DNA of 64,000 bases from Coccinella septempunctata (Eukaryota; Arthropoda; Insecta; Coleoptera; Coccinellidae): positions 4,528,501-4,592,500 of the forward strand of contig NC_058191.1 of the NCBI RefSeq assembly GCF_907165205.1. The letters are read 5' to 3'. Both the position numbers and the translations under genes were made by a program. The notes under the pieces are model-generated. The model ran no database searches and was not told where the DNA came from. It was given only the letters and a program-made list of their open reading frames with translations. This document shows, in pieces, positions 23,327 through 34,329 of the stretch. Numbering within the stretch: position 1 is the stretch's first letter; each line of letters starts with the position of its first letter.

Positions 23327-24537
23327 TAGTTGGGGAGCCGAAGAGGGAAATTAGGGATTTACTCGAGCGTGTCAGATTTATACAAGGATAGATACCTTGG
23401 ACCCTGTAGAGTCCAGAGTACCTCTACCAAAAACTAGACCTGTATATAGGTAGTATATATTCTCTTAATCTGACAAAGCGTGACGAAAATGTGTGGGAGG
23501 GCGCCAAAGTTGCAAAAACAAAGTCACGTGTACATTCTCGAGCGCGTTGGCGTTTTTTTATTTTGAAGCTAATGATTCAAGAATAACGGAAAAAATATAA
23601 TCTGACAGTTTCAGCAATCCGAAACAATAAAAATTGGCCATAAAGGTCACCAAAATCAGTTTTTTTGAATTCTCTCCTCCCCTGGGCTTCAAATCTTTTC
23701 CGCATTCATTATAAAAGTTGTAGAGCATAAAATTTCCTACAAATTTTGTCCGAAGCAATTTTTTCTACGTACAAACGTTTTTGAGATATATGGCGATTAA
23801 TGTGCATTAGACTGGGTTTCTACATTGACCTTGGTCTTTCGTATGTGTGGTTAAGCTCCTCGCCTTTATCGCTCTCTAACTCGAAAACGGTAAAGAGTAG
23901 GCAAAATTGCTTCGGTAGAATTTCATTATCTACAACTTTCATGATGAATACAAAAACGATTTGAGGTACCGGCAAAGAGATATTCGAAAAAAATGCATTT
24001 TTCATCTTCAAAGTGTCACATTGAGAAAACCCCCCTGAGTAGTGTCAGATTAATGGGTCAACACGTCTACAACACCGAGATTAACCATCTGTATGAAAAT
24101 TTGGCACGGTCGAGTAAGTACAAGTAACGATTTTTTTTTTACATTTTCAAAGGACCGCTGCGTCACGTCTAAATTGTCACTCCCTTCGAAAAGTAGCTTC
24201 CTTCGGGTCCAATTAACATATCCTCCAAAAATCTGACACGCTGGATTTTTTTTTACCATATTCAACTCTTCCGTACGGCCAGCCCCACTGCGCAAACTGT
24301 CAAATAAGCGTGAATTCATTATCAGAGACACGTAGGGCATATACAATATCTTAATCTGACACGCTCGAGTATGTACACCTGACGATTTTTTTTTACATCT
24401 TTGAAAACCTGCAGACGCTTTCCCCACCGCTGAAAGTGCATAGAACCTTTTTTTCTTTCTACCATCTAATCTTCAAAATCCACTAGGTTTCCACGACGCT
24501 CGAATAAATCCCGATTTAGCATCGTCGGCTCCCCAAC
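23327..24537 (+). mobile_element. CTCGAG-family element, copy B (both termini present)
   Basis: It starts TAGTTGGGGAGCCGAAGAGG and ends GCATCGTCGGCTCCCCAAC. These inverted termini are extended by GGATTTACTCGAGCGTGTC on the left and ACGACGCTCGAATAAATCCC on the right. The left side has TA; the right TA is mutated (CAACAA). CTCGAG/GTGTCAGAT motifs recur at about 23362, 23538 and 24363, with partly decayed versions near 24108 and 24240. There is no transposase. The 125-codon minus frame across 24050-24427 is a chance reading. Confidence 0.85.
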
Positions 24538-24944
24538 AAAAGGTAAATGGAGAGAAAAAAAGTTGTAGAAAATAGTTAGGGAGATCGGCCACCGAATGCG
24601 AAGTTGTGCGAAGCTGAGCATTTTCAATGCTAAAGGACGAGCTGCGTCGTGCTACCAGTTGGGAAAAGCCTTATTCTTCGTAATAAGCTTATTTCTGCGC
24701 AATGAGTGGAGAGAGTTGAGCAAAAGAACACGAAATAGGAAAAATTGTGTTTCCCAAAGTGTTTCACACAATTTTTTTTTCTAATTTTGAATAGGATGTT
24801 GCTATGAATTCAAATTAATTGTACCAAAAACATCTATACAAGCTTCACTCGGAGATTCCATCAAAATCGTCTAGAGACGAAAATTATTCAATTTTTCACT
24901 CCATTGTTATGGAAGCAAGTATCATTTCATCACCAGTTGCAAAA
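24538..24944. other. Non-coding stretch
   Basis: Short open frames only. It ends in CACCAGTTGCAAAA, which has an inverted counterpart (TTTTCGCAACTGG) just beyond the mariner-like copy 2. That element therefore seems to have landed near the centre of a small palindrome. Confidence 0.4.
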
Positions 24945-26384
24945 TAAACTGCTCCACATGAGTTAGGGATATTGACTTAAATTGCAAAAAAATATAGTTA
25001 AAATAAGATTTTTGTGATGAAAATTCATATTAATATGATTTCAAGTTGCAAATTAATTTTAGCCTGTAGGTCTGCAGCGTATACAGGGTGGTTAAGGAAA
25101 ATCGAGTAGGTACAATAACGAAATTTTATTCCCAGAGAATTCAAGCATTTCAAGACTATCAATAAAGTGTATGGCCTCCACGGGCATCAATAACAGCTTG
25201 ACATCTTCTTTGCATACTACACACGAGGTTGTTGAACATTTCTTGAGGAATTTGGTTCCATAAACGGGGCAGAGGCTCTCTCAGATCATTTAAGGATTCT
25301 GGGGTAGGTTGATGATTATCTAATCTTCTTTGGAGCATATCCCACGCATGTTCTATGCAATTCAAATCTGGTGAGTGCGGAGGTATTGGTAAATGTGGAA
25401 TACCAAGCTCCTCGCGCGCATTCTCAACTATGGCAGCACGGTGCGGTCTAGCGTTATCGTCTAGAAATTGAAAAGTTTCACCAAGCAGCGTGAAAATTTG
25501 GCAGAACATTGTCAATGACATGGTCCCTATAGTGTAAGGCGGTCATATTCCCAGGACGAATGTGTAGATCTGTGCGCCAGTTGAAACATATCTCGGCCCA
25601 TACCATAACACTACCCCCTCGGAATGGATGGACTTCTTGGACATAGCGACGATTACGGGGTAGACCTGGGATTGTCCATACCCTTATTCTTCGAGAATCT
25701 GAAAATCGTCCATATCTGGATTCATCAGTGAAAAGGACACTACGCCATTGATCGTTCCAATTGATATGTTGCCTTGCCCATTCCAGTCTTTGACGCTTAT
25801 GGTCACGTGTTAATGGAACCTAGATTCACCTCTCTCAAACGTCGTCTGATGGTTTCGATGGAAACTTGGACCCCATCTGCATTTTGAAGAGTATTCCGTA
25901 GATGTAGGGTTTCTTCTCGCCGAAACGGTGATGAAACGATCCTGAGCAGGTGTTGTTTTTCGTCGCCCACCAAGCCTTGGTCTTTCCAACACGGAACCTG
26001 TCTCCCTGAACCTATTCCAAAGTCGAGATATCACACTTTGGCTGACTTGGAGCCTTTCCGCTACAACAACCTGAGTTAGGCCATCCTGTAGCATTCCGAT
26101 AGCCCTATTAGCCTCAGCGTTTGTTAATTTACGTCTTGGCATTTTCAGAAAACTCGTTTCAAATCGAAGCCGTCGATAAACTGACTTCATTTCAAAATAA
26201 GAACATTCATGAAGCATATGCAAGAAAAAAGGCGGCCAGATTGACGAAATGTCTGATACTGATTTTTATTGGATGGATTCAAGTTGTTATTGAGTTTTAA
26301 ATGATTTTACAGCGATTTTCTCGAAGATTACATACTTTTAAAAACGATTGAATACGATATCCCTAACTCTTGTGGAGCAGTGTA
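24945..26384 (-). mobile_element. Mariner-like transposon, copy 2 (inverted relative to copy 1)
   Basis: Bounded by TA at 24945-24946 and 26383-26384. The termini AACTGCTCCACATGAGTTAG and CTAACTCTTGTGGAGCAGTG are inverted repeats. It matches copy 1 from end to end in opposite orientation, including non-coding parts such as CAATTTCTAGACGATAACG on one strand and its complement here. The two copies bracket 4.3 kb, an arrangement that can recombine or form a hairpin. Its transposase is frameshifted. Confidence 0.9.
25159..26142 (-). pseudogene. Tc1/mariner DD34E transposase, frameshifted, copy 2
   Basis: The start MPRRKLTNAEANRAIGML is identical to copy 1. The first open part runs through the helix-turn-helix (VAERLQVSQSVISRLWNRF) to NPTST. 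There a short deletion relative to copy 1 shifts the frame near 25907. The C-terminal part (25159-25521) keeps FLDDNARPHRAA and SPDLNCIEHAWDM, so both the second Asp and the Glu with 34-residue spacing remain. The block with the first Asp (SDESRYG-type text near 25720) lies between the frames with further lesions. Non-functional. Confidence 0.88.
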
Positions 26385-26598
26385 TTTTACTTTTCGCAAC
26401 TGGTTACGAAAAGTTTGACGTTTGAAAACGTCAATGAGTTTTGAAAAGTGTCACTTTTTATGTCAAACTCAGAAAAATAATGTTTCCAATTCATGCGTAA
26501 CGCGTCTTTCCCACAAGCGTCTGCTTGTGCGTACTCGGCATCTTGTGTTGGTTCAACGGCAGTCGCGTGCGGAAAAGCATCACTTTCCACACTACAAC
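26385..26598. other. Short non-coding interval
   Basis: Contains the inverted partner of the sequence left of the mariner-like copy 2. No gene. Confidence 0.4.
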
Positions 26599-26766
26599 AA
26601 TAACTATTTCATTCAAAATAGGTTTGGTGGTGTAAGGATCAAAAGTAAGCAGGAGAATGATACTCTGTCAGTTCGCCGACGTTTCGGAAATGTATTTTCC
26701 CATCTTCAGGGCTCTACAAAAATTATGAGAAGACAATTTTTGAACGTCAAAAAATAACTATTTCAT
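26599..26766 (-). mobile_element. 140-bp retro-type insertion with 14-bp target duplication and hammerhead motif
   Basis: The direct repeat AATAACTATTTCAT occurs at 26599-26612 and 26753-26766 and brackets 140 bp. That duplication length is too long for the DNA transposons of this window and fits target-primed retrotransposition. The insert carries, on the minus strand, an almost canonical hammerhead core (26675-26714). No terminal inverted repeats and no open frame belong to it. It is best read as a minimal Penelope-like fragment or an independent small ribozyme retroelement. Confidence 0.75.
26675..26714 (-). ncRNA. Hammerhead-ribozyme-like motif
   Basis: On the minus strand the order is GCC, CTGAAGA (exact match to consensus CTGANGA), one U, a 17-nt stem-loop region with GGGAA paired to TTTCC, then GAAAC-GTC and GGC. 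GCC/GGC form a 3-bp stem I at the cleavage side, GAAAC and GTC supply the remaining core, and ACGT forms a very short stem III of the type reported for Penelope-like retroelements. The unpaired base between core and stem II is a deviation, and is shared with the motif at 14935. Activity is not shown by sequence alone. Confidence 0.7.
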
Positions 26767-27465
26767 GCCCTATTGTTACATCTTCGATTTTTCCCTTGAC
26801 CACTCGATATTTTCTCACGAATAGCGCTAGGAAAAAAGATCCAAACACTTCTAGGAACTTCATATCTCAGATAGATTTAAATGCGGAGGAACAATAGAGC
26901 CGAGATGTGAGCTGGACGTCACTTCCGCACCTCGAGGTCACGTTTTTTTCGTGACTGAAATGTCGATGCGCCCAATCGGAAGCATTTCTTGCGGTCGTGT
27001 TGTGGTTTATGTATTTGTGTACTTTAGAACGCCGACCACCGCTGTTATTTTCATAATATTCGCGAGAAGCGTGGCCATTTCGAAATATTATTTCTGCGCA
27101 CGTTCGGCACGGTGGTTAAAGGGTGAATGAATGTTATATAACAAAACAAAACTAACGATAGGTTCGCTGTTATGAAAATTTATACGGAATCGTTTTGTTA
27201 TCATCTCGTAGTATCTTGGACTTGTAGTATGATGATTTGATTTATATTCATCACATAAGTCTTCTGTAGTACAAAGGCCGAATTATTGTTAGCTTCAATA
27301 ATTAAGGATATCCCAATATCATCGATTGCAATAATTCTGGCTAAATTTGCTCGATACCCATGATTATGTTGTATTCAGAAAACACATTACTAGAAATTGT
27401 CTGATACTGTCAGAGTATCAGTTCATACTATCCTGGTAGCCAATTCACGTTACATATGTTATCTA
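26767..27465. other. Non-coding stretch
   Basis: A less AT-rich patch lies at 26880-27000 (GACGTCACTTCCGCACCTCGAGG). No coding, repeat or RNA feature was recognised. Confidence 0.35.
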
Positions 27466-28510
27466 TAGTTGGGGAACCCAAGAGAGAAATTCGGGATTTA
27501 CTCCAGCGTGTCAGATTAATATAAGGGAAGATACCTTGGACGCTGTAAAGTACCTCTACCAAAAATTAGACATGTATGTAGGGACTGTCTGCCACAATAG
27601 TAAAAAAAAACTTTCATTGCACATACTCGAGCGTGTCAGATCAAAATATATGTGGTTAATTACATGTTGAAAAGTAAAAATTCTCTTAATCTGACAATTT
27701 AAGCGTGACGAAATGGGAGGGCGCCAAACATGCTAAAAAAAGTCACGTGTACATTCTCGAGCGAGGTTTTTTCTTATATTGAAGCTAATGATTCAAGAAT
27801 GACGTAAAAAATATAATCTGAAAGTTCCAGCAAACCGAAACAATAAAAATTGGCCGTGAAGGTCACAAAAATCAGTTTTTTTGAATTATCTCCACCCCTG
27901 GGCTTCAAATTGTTTTCGCATTCATTATAAAAGTTGTAGAGCACAAAATTTCCCACAAATTTTGTTCGAAGCAAATTTTTTTACGTTTCAATGTTTTTGA
28001 GATATATGGCGATGAATGTACATTAGACTGTTTCTACATTGACCTTGGCCTTTGGCATGTGTGGCTAAGCTCCTGGAGCTCATCACCCTCTGGTTGAAAA
28101 TAGTTAAGGGAATGAAAAATTGCTTCAGACAAAAGTTGTATAGAATTTTATTATGTACAACTTTCATAATGAATATAGAAACGATTAGAGGTACGGGAAG
28201 GGGGATATTTGAAAAAATACCTTTTTATTATCTTCAAAGTGTCAGATTAATGAATGATTAGTGTCAGATTAATGAGCCAACAAGTCTGCAATACCGAGAT
28301 TAACTATTTATTTGAAAATCTTACATGCTCGAGTATTTATGTACAAGTAACGATTTTCTTTACATCTTTGAGACCCTGCATACGCTTTCCCCACCGCTAA
28401 AAGTGCATATATCATAGAAACTTTTTTTTTTACCATCTAATCTTCAAAATCCACTAGGTGTCCACGACGCTCGAGTAAATGCCGATTTAGCATCATCGGC
28501 TCCCCAACTA
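27466..28510 (+). mobile_element. CTCGAG-family element, copy C (complete, TA-flanked)
   Basis: It begins TAGTTGGGGAACCCAAGAG and ends CATCGGCTCCCCAACTA, so both inverted termini and both TA dinucleotides are present at 1,045 bp. The subterminal CTCCAGCGTGTCAGATTAA and ACGACGCTCGAGTAAAT words mirror copy B, and CTCGAG motifs recur near 27625, 27756 and 28329. It is the best-bounded copy for defining the family. Confidence 0.88.
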
Positions 28511-28725
28511 CTATGTCTGTATCAGCCAATGAAATCAACCGCTTACTGTCTTGGATTGACAATTAATTGTCACATTCGACAAAGAACTGATAGGAATTTC
28601 ATAAATGTGTATTGGGTAAATTTGGCTACTACAATAATTTTTCTCAAAGCAATCTACGAATGAACTTTTTCGTTCCACCATTCAGTGATGTCAAATGTGA
28701 CAATTTATAAACAAATAGGCGTTTT

Positions 28726-29322
28726 AGTCCGAGAGCTGGCAACGAAAAACGGCAAGAGTTTTGTAATGGCACATAATTAAATATGATTTAGTATTGAGGG
28801 TGTACATTAGTCAGCACCCACTCTCAAGGTCAGGTAGTGGAACACCTAGCGGCGACGCGCTTTGATGTAGGTACATAAAATTACAACATACTCTATAAGT
28901 ATTTTGTAATGATTGAACATAGTCACTCAACTAGTTGATATAACAGAAAACTTGAGAAAGTGGTCAGACTTCATTTTAGTGAGACGCGGTGGGTCAGTAC
29001 CCAGTACCCCGCAGAAGTTGTTGCCTTAACGATGTCGTTTCAAGAGATTTGTAATGGCTTACAATGCACTTGTTGCTCAAATATCATATATTATTTGAGA
29101 ATAAAATAGTCGGACCATATATCAACAGAACAGAGGCAGTCAGCAGTCAGCCAAAGTACGGATATTGTTATTTTATATAAATCAAAGAGCGTCGCCGCCA
29201 GATGTTTCACTACACCAGACCTTGAGAGTATGTGCTGACATATACACCACCAAAACTAACTCATATTTAATTATGAGCCATTACAAAACTCTTTCCGATT
29301 TTCGTCGCCAGCTCCCGGACTA
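28726..29322. mobile_element. Foldback element with ~150-bp arms
   Basis: The left arm (28726 to about 28880) and right arm (about 29165 to 29322) are complementary. AGTCCGAGAGCTGGCAACG pairs with CGTCGCCAGCTCCCGGACT, and CTAGCGGCGACGCGCTTTG pairs with AAAGAGCGTCGCCGCCAGA. The centre has no open frame of interest. No clear target duplication was found, so the outer boundary could lie slightly further out. Superfamily unknown. Confidence 0.65.
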
Positions 29323-30219
29323 TTTGAGAACCGGGTCTTGAGTCCCATTACCCTCAAATTTGTCTGGATGGATAATAGGCCAGTAAACTCAAAAATCGAC
29401 CAATATGAAAAATTGCAACCAAAAAGTTTATTGCTGAAATGGCTCCAAATATGTCCCAATATGAATATTCTAGGCTTTTTCCTTCGGCGGAGTTGTGTAT
29501 AAGTAGGGACTAGAATGTGCCCCCTAAAGGAGTGTTTTCGCGATTTTTCGATCATATTTCCTGTAGGACTGAAAATTTAGAAAAAATGTGACTGGATACA
29601 TCTGTTTCGGACTGACGGTTTCCGTTATACAAGTTCTCAGATTTGACCAATTTCTCAGAATACTGAAAAATATTTGTTTTAAACAGAAGTTTTGTGACAA
29701 TATCTTTTGAAATAACCTATAAATGATAAAAATGATCTCAATCAACGTGGTTGAGCATTATATCCTGCGTAAAGAGCGTTTTTTTGTCCTACAGAGATGA
29801 TCGAAAAACTGCAAAAACACGCTTTTAGGGGGCGCATTTCAACCCCCCTGATTTATGAGCAAAAAATCTACAATATTCATATTGGAACATATCTGAAGCC
29901 CTTCCAGTAATACTCGTAAATTCTAAGAGTAATTTCATGTTCGAAATTTTGTAAGGTGGCCATGGCCCCATGGCTCCCTCACTAGAACCGCCCTTGGTCG
30001 TGGTGCAATGATTGATGGACCAAATATTCTGTTGTTTTGATCCTAAATATACCGAAAATATTTCAATATACAGGGAGTATTTGAAGGTGAGGTTTTTTTC
30101 TCTACAGAAGGTAGAACTAGTCAAAGTTGAAAAAAAAATGAAAATTATTACTGAAATAGATCCTAAAACGACCCTACACCGTTTGTTAGCTGAATTATCG
30201 CAAAGCAGTGGGAAAAAAA
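29323..30219. other. Non-coding stretch with a foldback and a hAT-like end
   Basis: About 29517-29570 (GTGCCCCCTAAAGGAGTG...) pairs with 29785-29840 (...ACGCTTTTAGGGGGCGCAT), indicating another decayed foldback. At about 29960-29999 the text ATGGCTCCCTCACTAGAACC then GCCCTTG looks like the right terminus of a hAT-type element, but no left end was found. Confidence 0.4.
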
Positions 30220-30869
30220 CTTATCTCCTGTTTCGACGTGGTAATGAGAATGGAAACTTAGGATTGCCGAATTGTTCTCATTATTTTTCAGTAACTTACA
30301 GAATTTTATGGAATGACTCATTTCGATACCACCTGACAGAAGATACTTAGGACACAAGTGTGAAAAAAAAAGATTATAACTTCAAAATCTCACCAATATA
30401 ATTCGTCTAAATTATTCACAAATTCTTCACAATGGGCATCACAATCTTCTTGTTCGAACATTCCAACAATCGTCGTAAAAATGGGATGAAATGGGGAAAT
30501 ATCATAGCACATAACTAACATAAACACTTTCAAGAAACTGCATCGATTTTCTACATTTTTTTTTACCCTGAATTGCACGATTCAACAATTATAATTATAT
30601 CAAAAGTGACCTGATGCATCTAATCCGATGAACTTGCTACCGAACCATTTATTTTCCAGCCATATGTTTATGTTTTGTTTCGTTTTTGTTATACCGGAGT
30701 CACCTTGCACAGTCCCGTACTTGAAATTTAATGAAATTTGGTCGAAATTCTAGGGGTTGTATCCCAGCCATATTGAATATTTTATTTAGACAATTTTTGC
30801 TGAAACGACTTATTTTGATGAGTTCTACCTTCTGTCAAAATAGAGTCTCACCTTTGAAAAAACCCTGTA
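30220..30869. repeat. Dispersed repeat R1, copy 2 (uninterrupted)
   Basis: It matches the two flanks of the mariner-like copy 1 without the insertion: ATTGTTCTCATTATTTTTCA then GTAACTTACAGAATTTTATG. The empty TA target is at about 30,288-30,289. It ends CACCTTTGAAAAAACCCTGTA, like the terminus of the element at 53579-54750. The 112-codon plus frame and overlapping minus frames have no domain signature. Confidence 0.75.
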
Positions 30870-31671
30870 TTGTACAAATTCAATGCTGGAGTCTATTTCA
30901 AATGTTTCTGTCATTCTGAAAATCTTGAAACATCACTGATATCATGATATTTCAACGCTTTAATCTGAAGAACCATGCGTCCGTTTGAATCATTTTCTCA
31001 AGCGGGTGAAACTGCAGATTGAATGAAGTTTTCATTTGAGCATTCACGAGTGAACGAATTGCCGTACTGAAGATTCATTGGGATGAAGAGTTTATGTCAT
31101 CTACAACCGCACTGTCTGTTCGGGATTATCTCACAAACGGACGTAATAACCGAGTAGGAATAATTTGAAGGAAACGGGAAAACTGGAGCTTGGAAACGGG
31201 ACAGTTGTGAACCCCATGTTGCAAGGGATGTATAATGACAGTTACAAATTTGTTTCATGTACAAGCCCCACCTCTCGCACTCGACTATCCGGATAGAATT
31301 TTATAAATTTGTAGCGGTAGCGTGACGGTGGTGCAACTTTATCTCATAGAAGGATGTTCCATAATTGGAATTTCGAATTTTTTTCAGTACACCGAGATAT
31401 GATCGATTCCCTTCCGGGCGTGTTTTGCGTGCGGGCAATCTCCTGGGAACCAATTTTCATATGCGTTTTTCAATCTCCAGGGCAATGAACATACAGCACT
31501 GACGAATTGGACACGTATTCCTCATTTGGAAAATTGTAACAGCAAATTGAATTTCGTTGATAGTGTTAGCAATGAGAATGGTGGGAGAATGTATGAGTTT
31601 AGTGTGATGGTGAGAGATGAATAAACGTTACAATTTTACACAAGTCACACAAGAAACAAGTCCTCTCTTTA
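30870..31671. other. Non-coding stretch
   Basis: Moderately less AT-rich around 31080-31330 but with no long frame, splice context or repeat boundary that could be supported. Confidence 0.35.
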
Positions 31672-33661
31672 TAGTTAAGGAGCCAAGAGGTAAATTCGGG
31701 ATTTATTAGAGCCTGTCAGGGGGAGATACCTTGGACTCTGTAGAGTACCTCTACCAAAAATTAGACCTGTATATTGGGGGAATTGTCTAGGACTGCCTGT
31801 CAGAATAGTGAAAAAAAAAAGTTCATTGTACATATTCCAGCGAATCAGATTAAGATATATGTGGTTAATTACATGATGAAAAGTATGTATTCTCTTAATC
31901 AGACAATTTAATCGTGACGAAAATTTGTAGGATGGCGTCAAACATGCGAAGAAAAAACGTCACGTGTACATTCTCGAGCGCGGTGGCTTTTTTTCTTAAT
32001 TTGAAGCTAACGATTTAAGAATAACGGAAAAAAATATAATCTGAAAGTTTCAACAAGCGGAAAAAATAAAACTTGGCCGAAAGGTCACAAAAATCAGTTT
32101 TTTAGAATTATCTTCCCTTCTGTGCTTCAAATTATTTTCGCATTTATTATAAAATTTGTAGAGCATAACATTTTCTACAAAGCAATTTTTTCTACGTTGC
32201 AACGTTTTCGAGATATATTGCGATGAATGTACAGGGTGGGCAAAATTGGTGATACCTGTACTACAACTTTTTAAACCTACGATATAGAGGAAAATGAATG
32301 TGCCATTCAGTTCGTCCTTTTTCGAGAAACTAATAATGCCATCAACTACATTCCTCTAACTTCTTTTGTTTTGGAGTTATAGGCTAAAACTGAAATTTGG
32401 GCGATTTCAAATTTGGTCATTTTCTCCGTTCCTGTTTGTGCTAGGATGTTGAAATGAAAACATTATTGAGACACTTTTTTGATAGCAATCCAGTGGCGTA
32501 CTATGTTTTCTTCCAACAGGTTTATCTGCTGATCTACAACATAAATTTGTGTTTTTTCTTATGACAACAGTAGTTTAACATGACTTAGAAAGAATCGCCA
32601 TTTTTTACCGTTTCAGAAACATATACATCGCCCTCAGTCTTTCTAAGTCATTTTAAACTACTGTTTCCATAAGAAAAAACACATCTTAATATTATAGCTC
32701 AGCAAATAAACCTGTTGAAAAAATCATAATACGCCACTCGATTGCCATTAAAAAAGTGTCCGTATAATGTTTTCATTTCAACATCCTAGAAACAGAGATA
32801 ATGACCAAAGTTGAAATTGTAATTTTGACCTAAAACTCGAAAACAAAAGAAGATAGAGGAATGCAGTGGATGGCATTATTAGTTTCTCGAAAAAAGACGA
32901 CCGTAATGTGCCATGGATTCTCCTCTATCTCGTTGGGTTGAAAAAGTTGTAGTTTAGGTATCACCAATTTTGCCCACCCTGTACATTAAACTGGGTTTCT
33001 ACTTTGACCTTGGCTTTTCGCATGTGTGGCTAAGTTCCTACCCCTTATCGTCCTCTAACTCGAAAACGGTCAGGAGTATGTAAAATTGTTTCAGACAAAA
33101 GTTGTATTGAATTTTATTATCTACAACTTTCATAATGAATATAGAAACGATTAGAGGTACAGAAAGGGAGATATTTGAAAAAAATGCCTTGTTATCATCT
33201 TCAAACTGTCAGATTAAGACAACCTCCCTGATTAGTGTCAGATTAATGGGTCAACTTGTCTACAACACCGAGATTAACCATCTGTATGAAAATCTGACAC
33301 GCTCGAATATGTATAAGTAACGATTTTTTTTTACATTACCGCTGTGACCTTGCGTCATGTCCGCATTGTCAGTTTATTGAAAATTAGCTTCCTTTGGGAC
33401 AATTCAACATATCCTCTAAAAAACTGACAAATTAAAAAAAAATTTTTTTAACCATTTTCAACTCTTCCGTACGGCCAGCCCCACCACACAAACTGTCAGA
33501 TTAACATGAATTTATTATCAGAACACGTAGGGCATATACAGTATCTTAATCTGACACGTTCGAGTAGGTACTCCTGACGATTTTTTTTACATCCTTGAAA
33601 ACCTGCAGACGCTTTCCCCACCACTGAAAGTGCATATAAGTATCATAGAACCATTTTTTTT
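31672..33661 (+). mobile_element. CTCGAG-family element, copy D, carrying a MITE and truncated at its right end
   Basis: The left terminus TAGTTAAGGAGCCAAGAGG is present. The body follows copies B and C to about 33661, where homology stops before the CCATCTAATCTTC block and the right terminus. At 32230-32983 a separate MITE interrupts it at a TA; copy C near 28017 (GATGAATGTACATTAGACTG) shows the uninterrupted sequence. CTCGAG-type motifs near 31975 and 33300 are partly decayed. Confidence 0.82.
32230..32983. mobile_element. Palindromic MITE inserted in CTCGAG copy D
   Basis: Ends are TACAGGGTGGGCAAAATTGG and CCAATTTTGCCCACCCTGTA, perfect inverted repeats with TA target duplication. Nearly the whole 754 bp folds on itself: for example CTTTTGTTTTGGAGTTATAGG pairs with the block near 32832, and TATCTGCTGATCTACAAC with the block near 32690. 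The insertion site is proven by the intact relative in copy C. No coding sequence. Confidence 0.88.
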
Positions 33662-34329
33662 TCAACATAAAAATTACGACCTGAACTGATGTATCGTATA
33701 CCAACCCTAATATGTTTCTTAAACAGTGTTCCAATAAGAATAAGTTTAAAAGCATTTTTTTTTTCAACATATAGCATATACTACAATTATAAAAATATAC
33801 CTATGTAATTATATCAACGAAGACCTTATAGAATTTCAAATGTGGGACACGCTGTATATCATTTTCTCACATCGAAATGACAATCTGTCCAAATATATTC
33901 ACAATACAAAAACTGTCATCAATTCACTGAATTTATTCTAAGTTAGGGACACTACCTACATATGATACAGATTAATAATGATATTATACAGAGTGAGTTG
34001 AAAGGAAGAGGAACAAAATATATATACTTTTTTTGTAAAAAAAAGGTTGGGACTGGTAAATCCTTGTTTTAAATTAGGCTACTAACAGTGTCCTGGGAGA
34101 CAACGTTGAAAATGAAATTCTGAAGATAGTTTACTTTTCAAACTTTCAATCGCTTTTAACATATGGTCTAATTTTCTGAGGAAGAAATTCTTCCCTTCAA
34201 AGCAATCTTATTGTTCAGAAACTATCCGTGGCATTCATTTTTTGACTTGGTTATGGAGGGCCCTGTGGGGGGTATCTTTAGTTCCAGTGGAATTTTGACT
34301 GTTATTGGTTTATATATACCTACATACAT
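33662..34329. other. Non-coding stretch
   Basis: AT-rich with T/A homopolymers. No supported features before the LINE remnant. Confidence 0.35.

Noticed and set aside
24050..24427. 125-codon minus-strand frame
   Set aside because: It lies entirely inside CTCGAG copy B; the equivalent positions of other copies are not open.
30012..30350. 112-codon plus-strand frame
   Set aside because: It overlaps repeat R1, has no domain signature and is not preserved in the other R1 copy.
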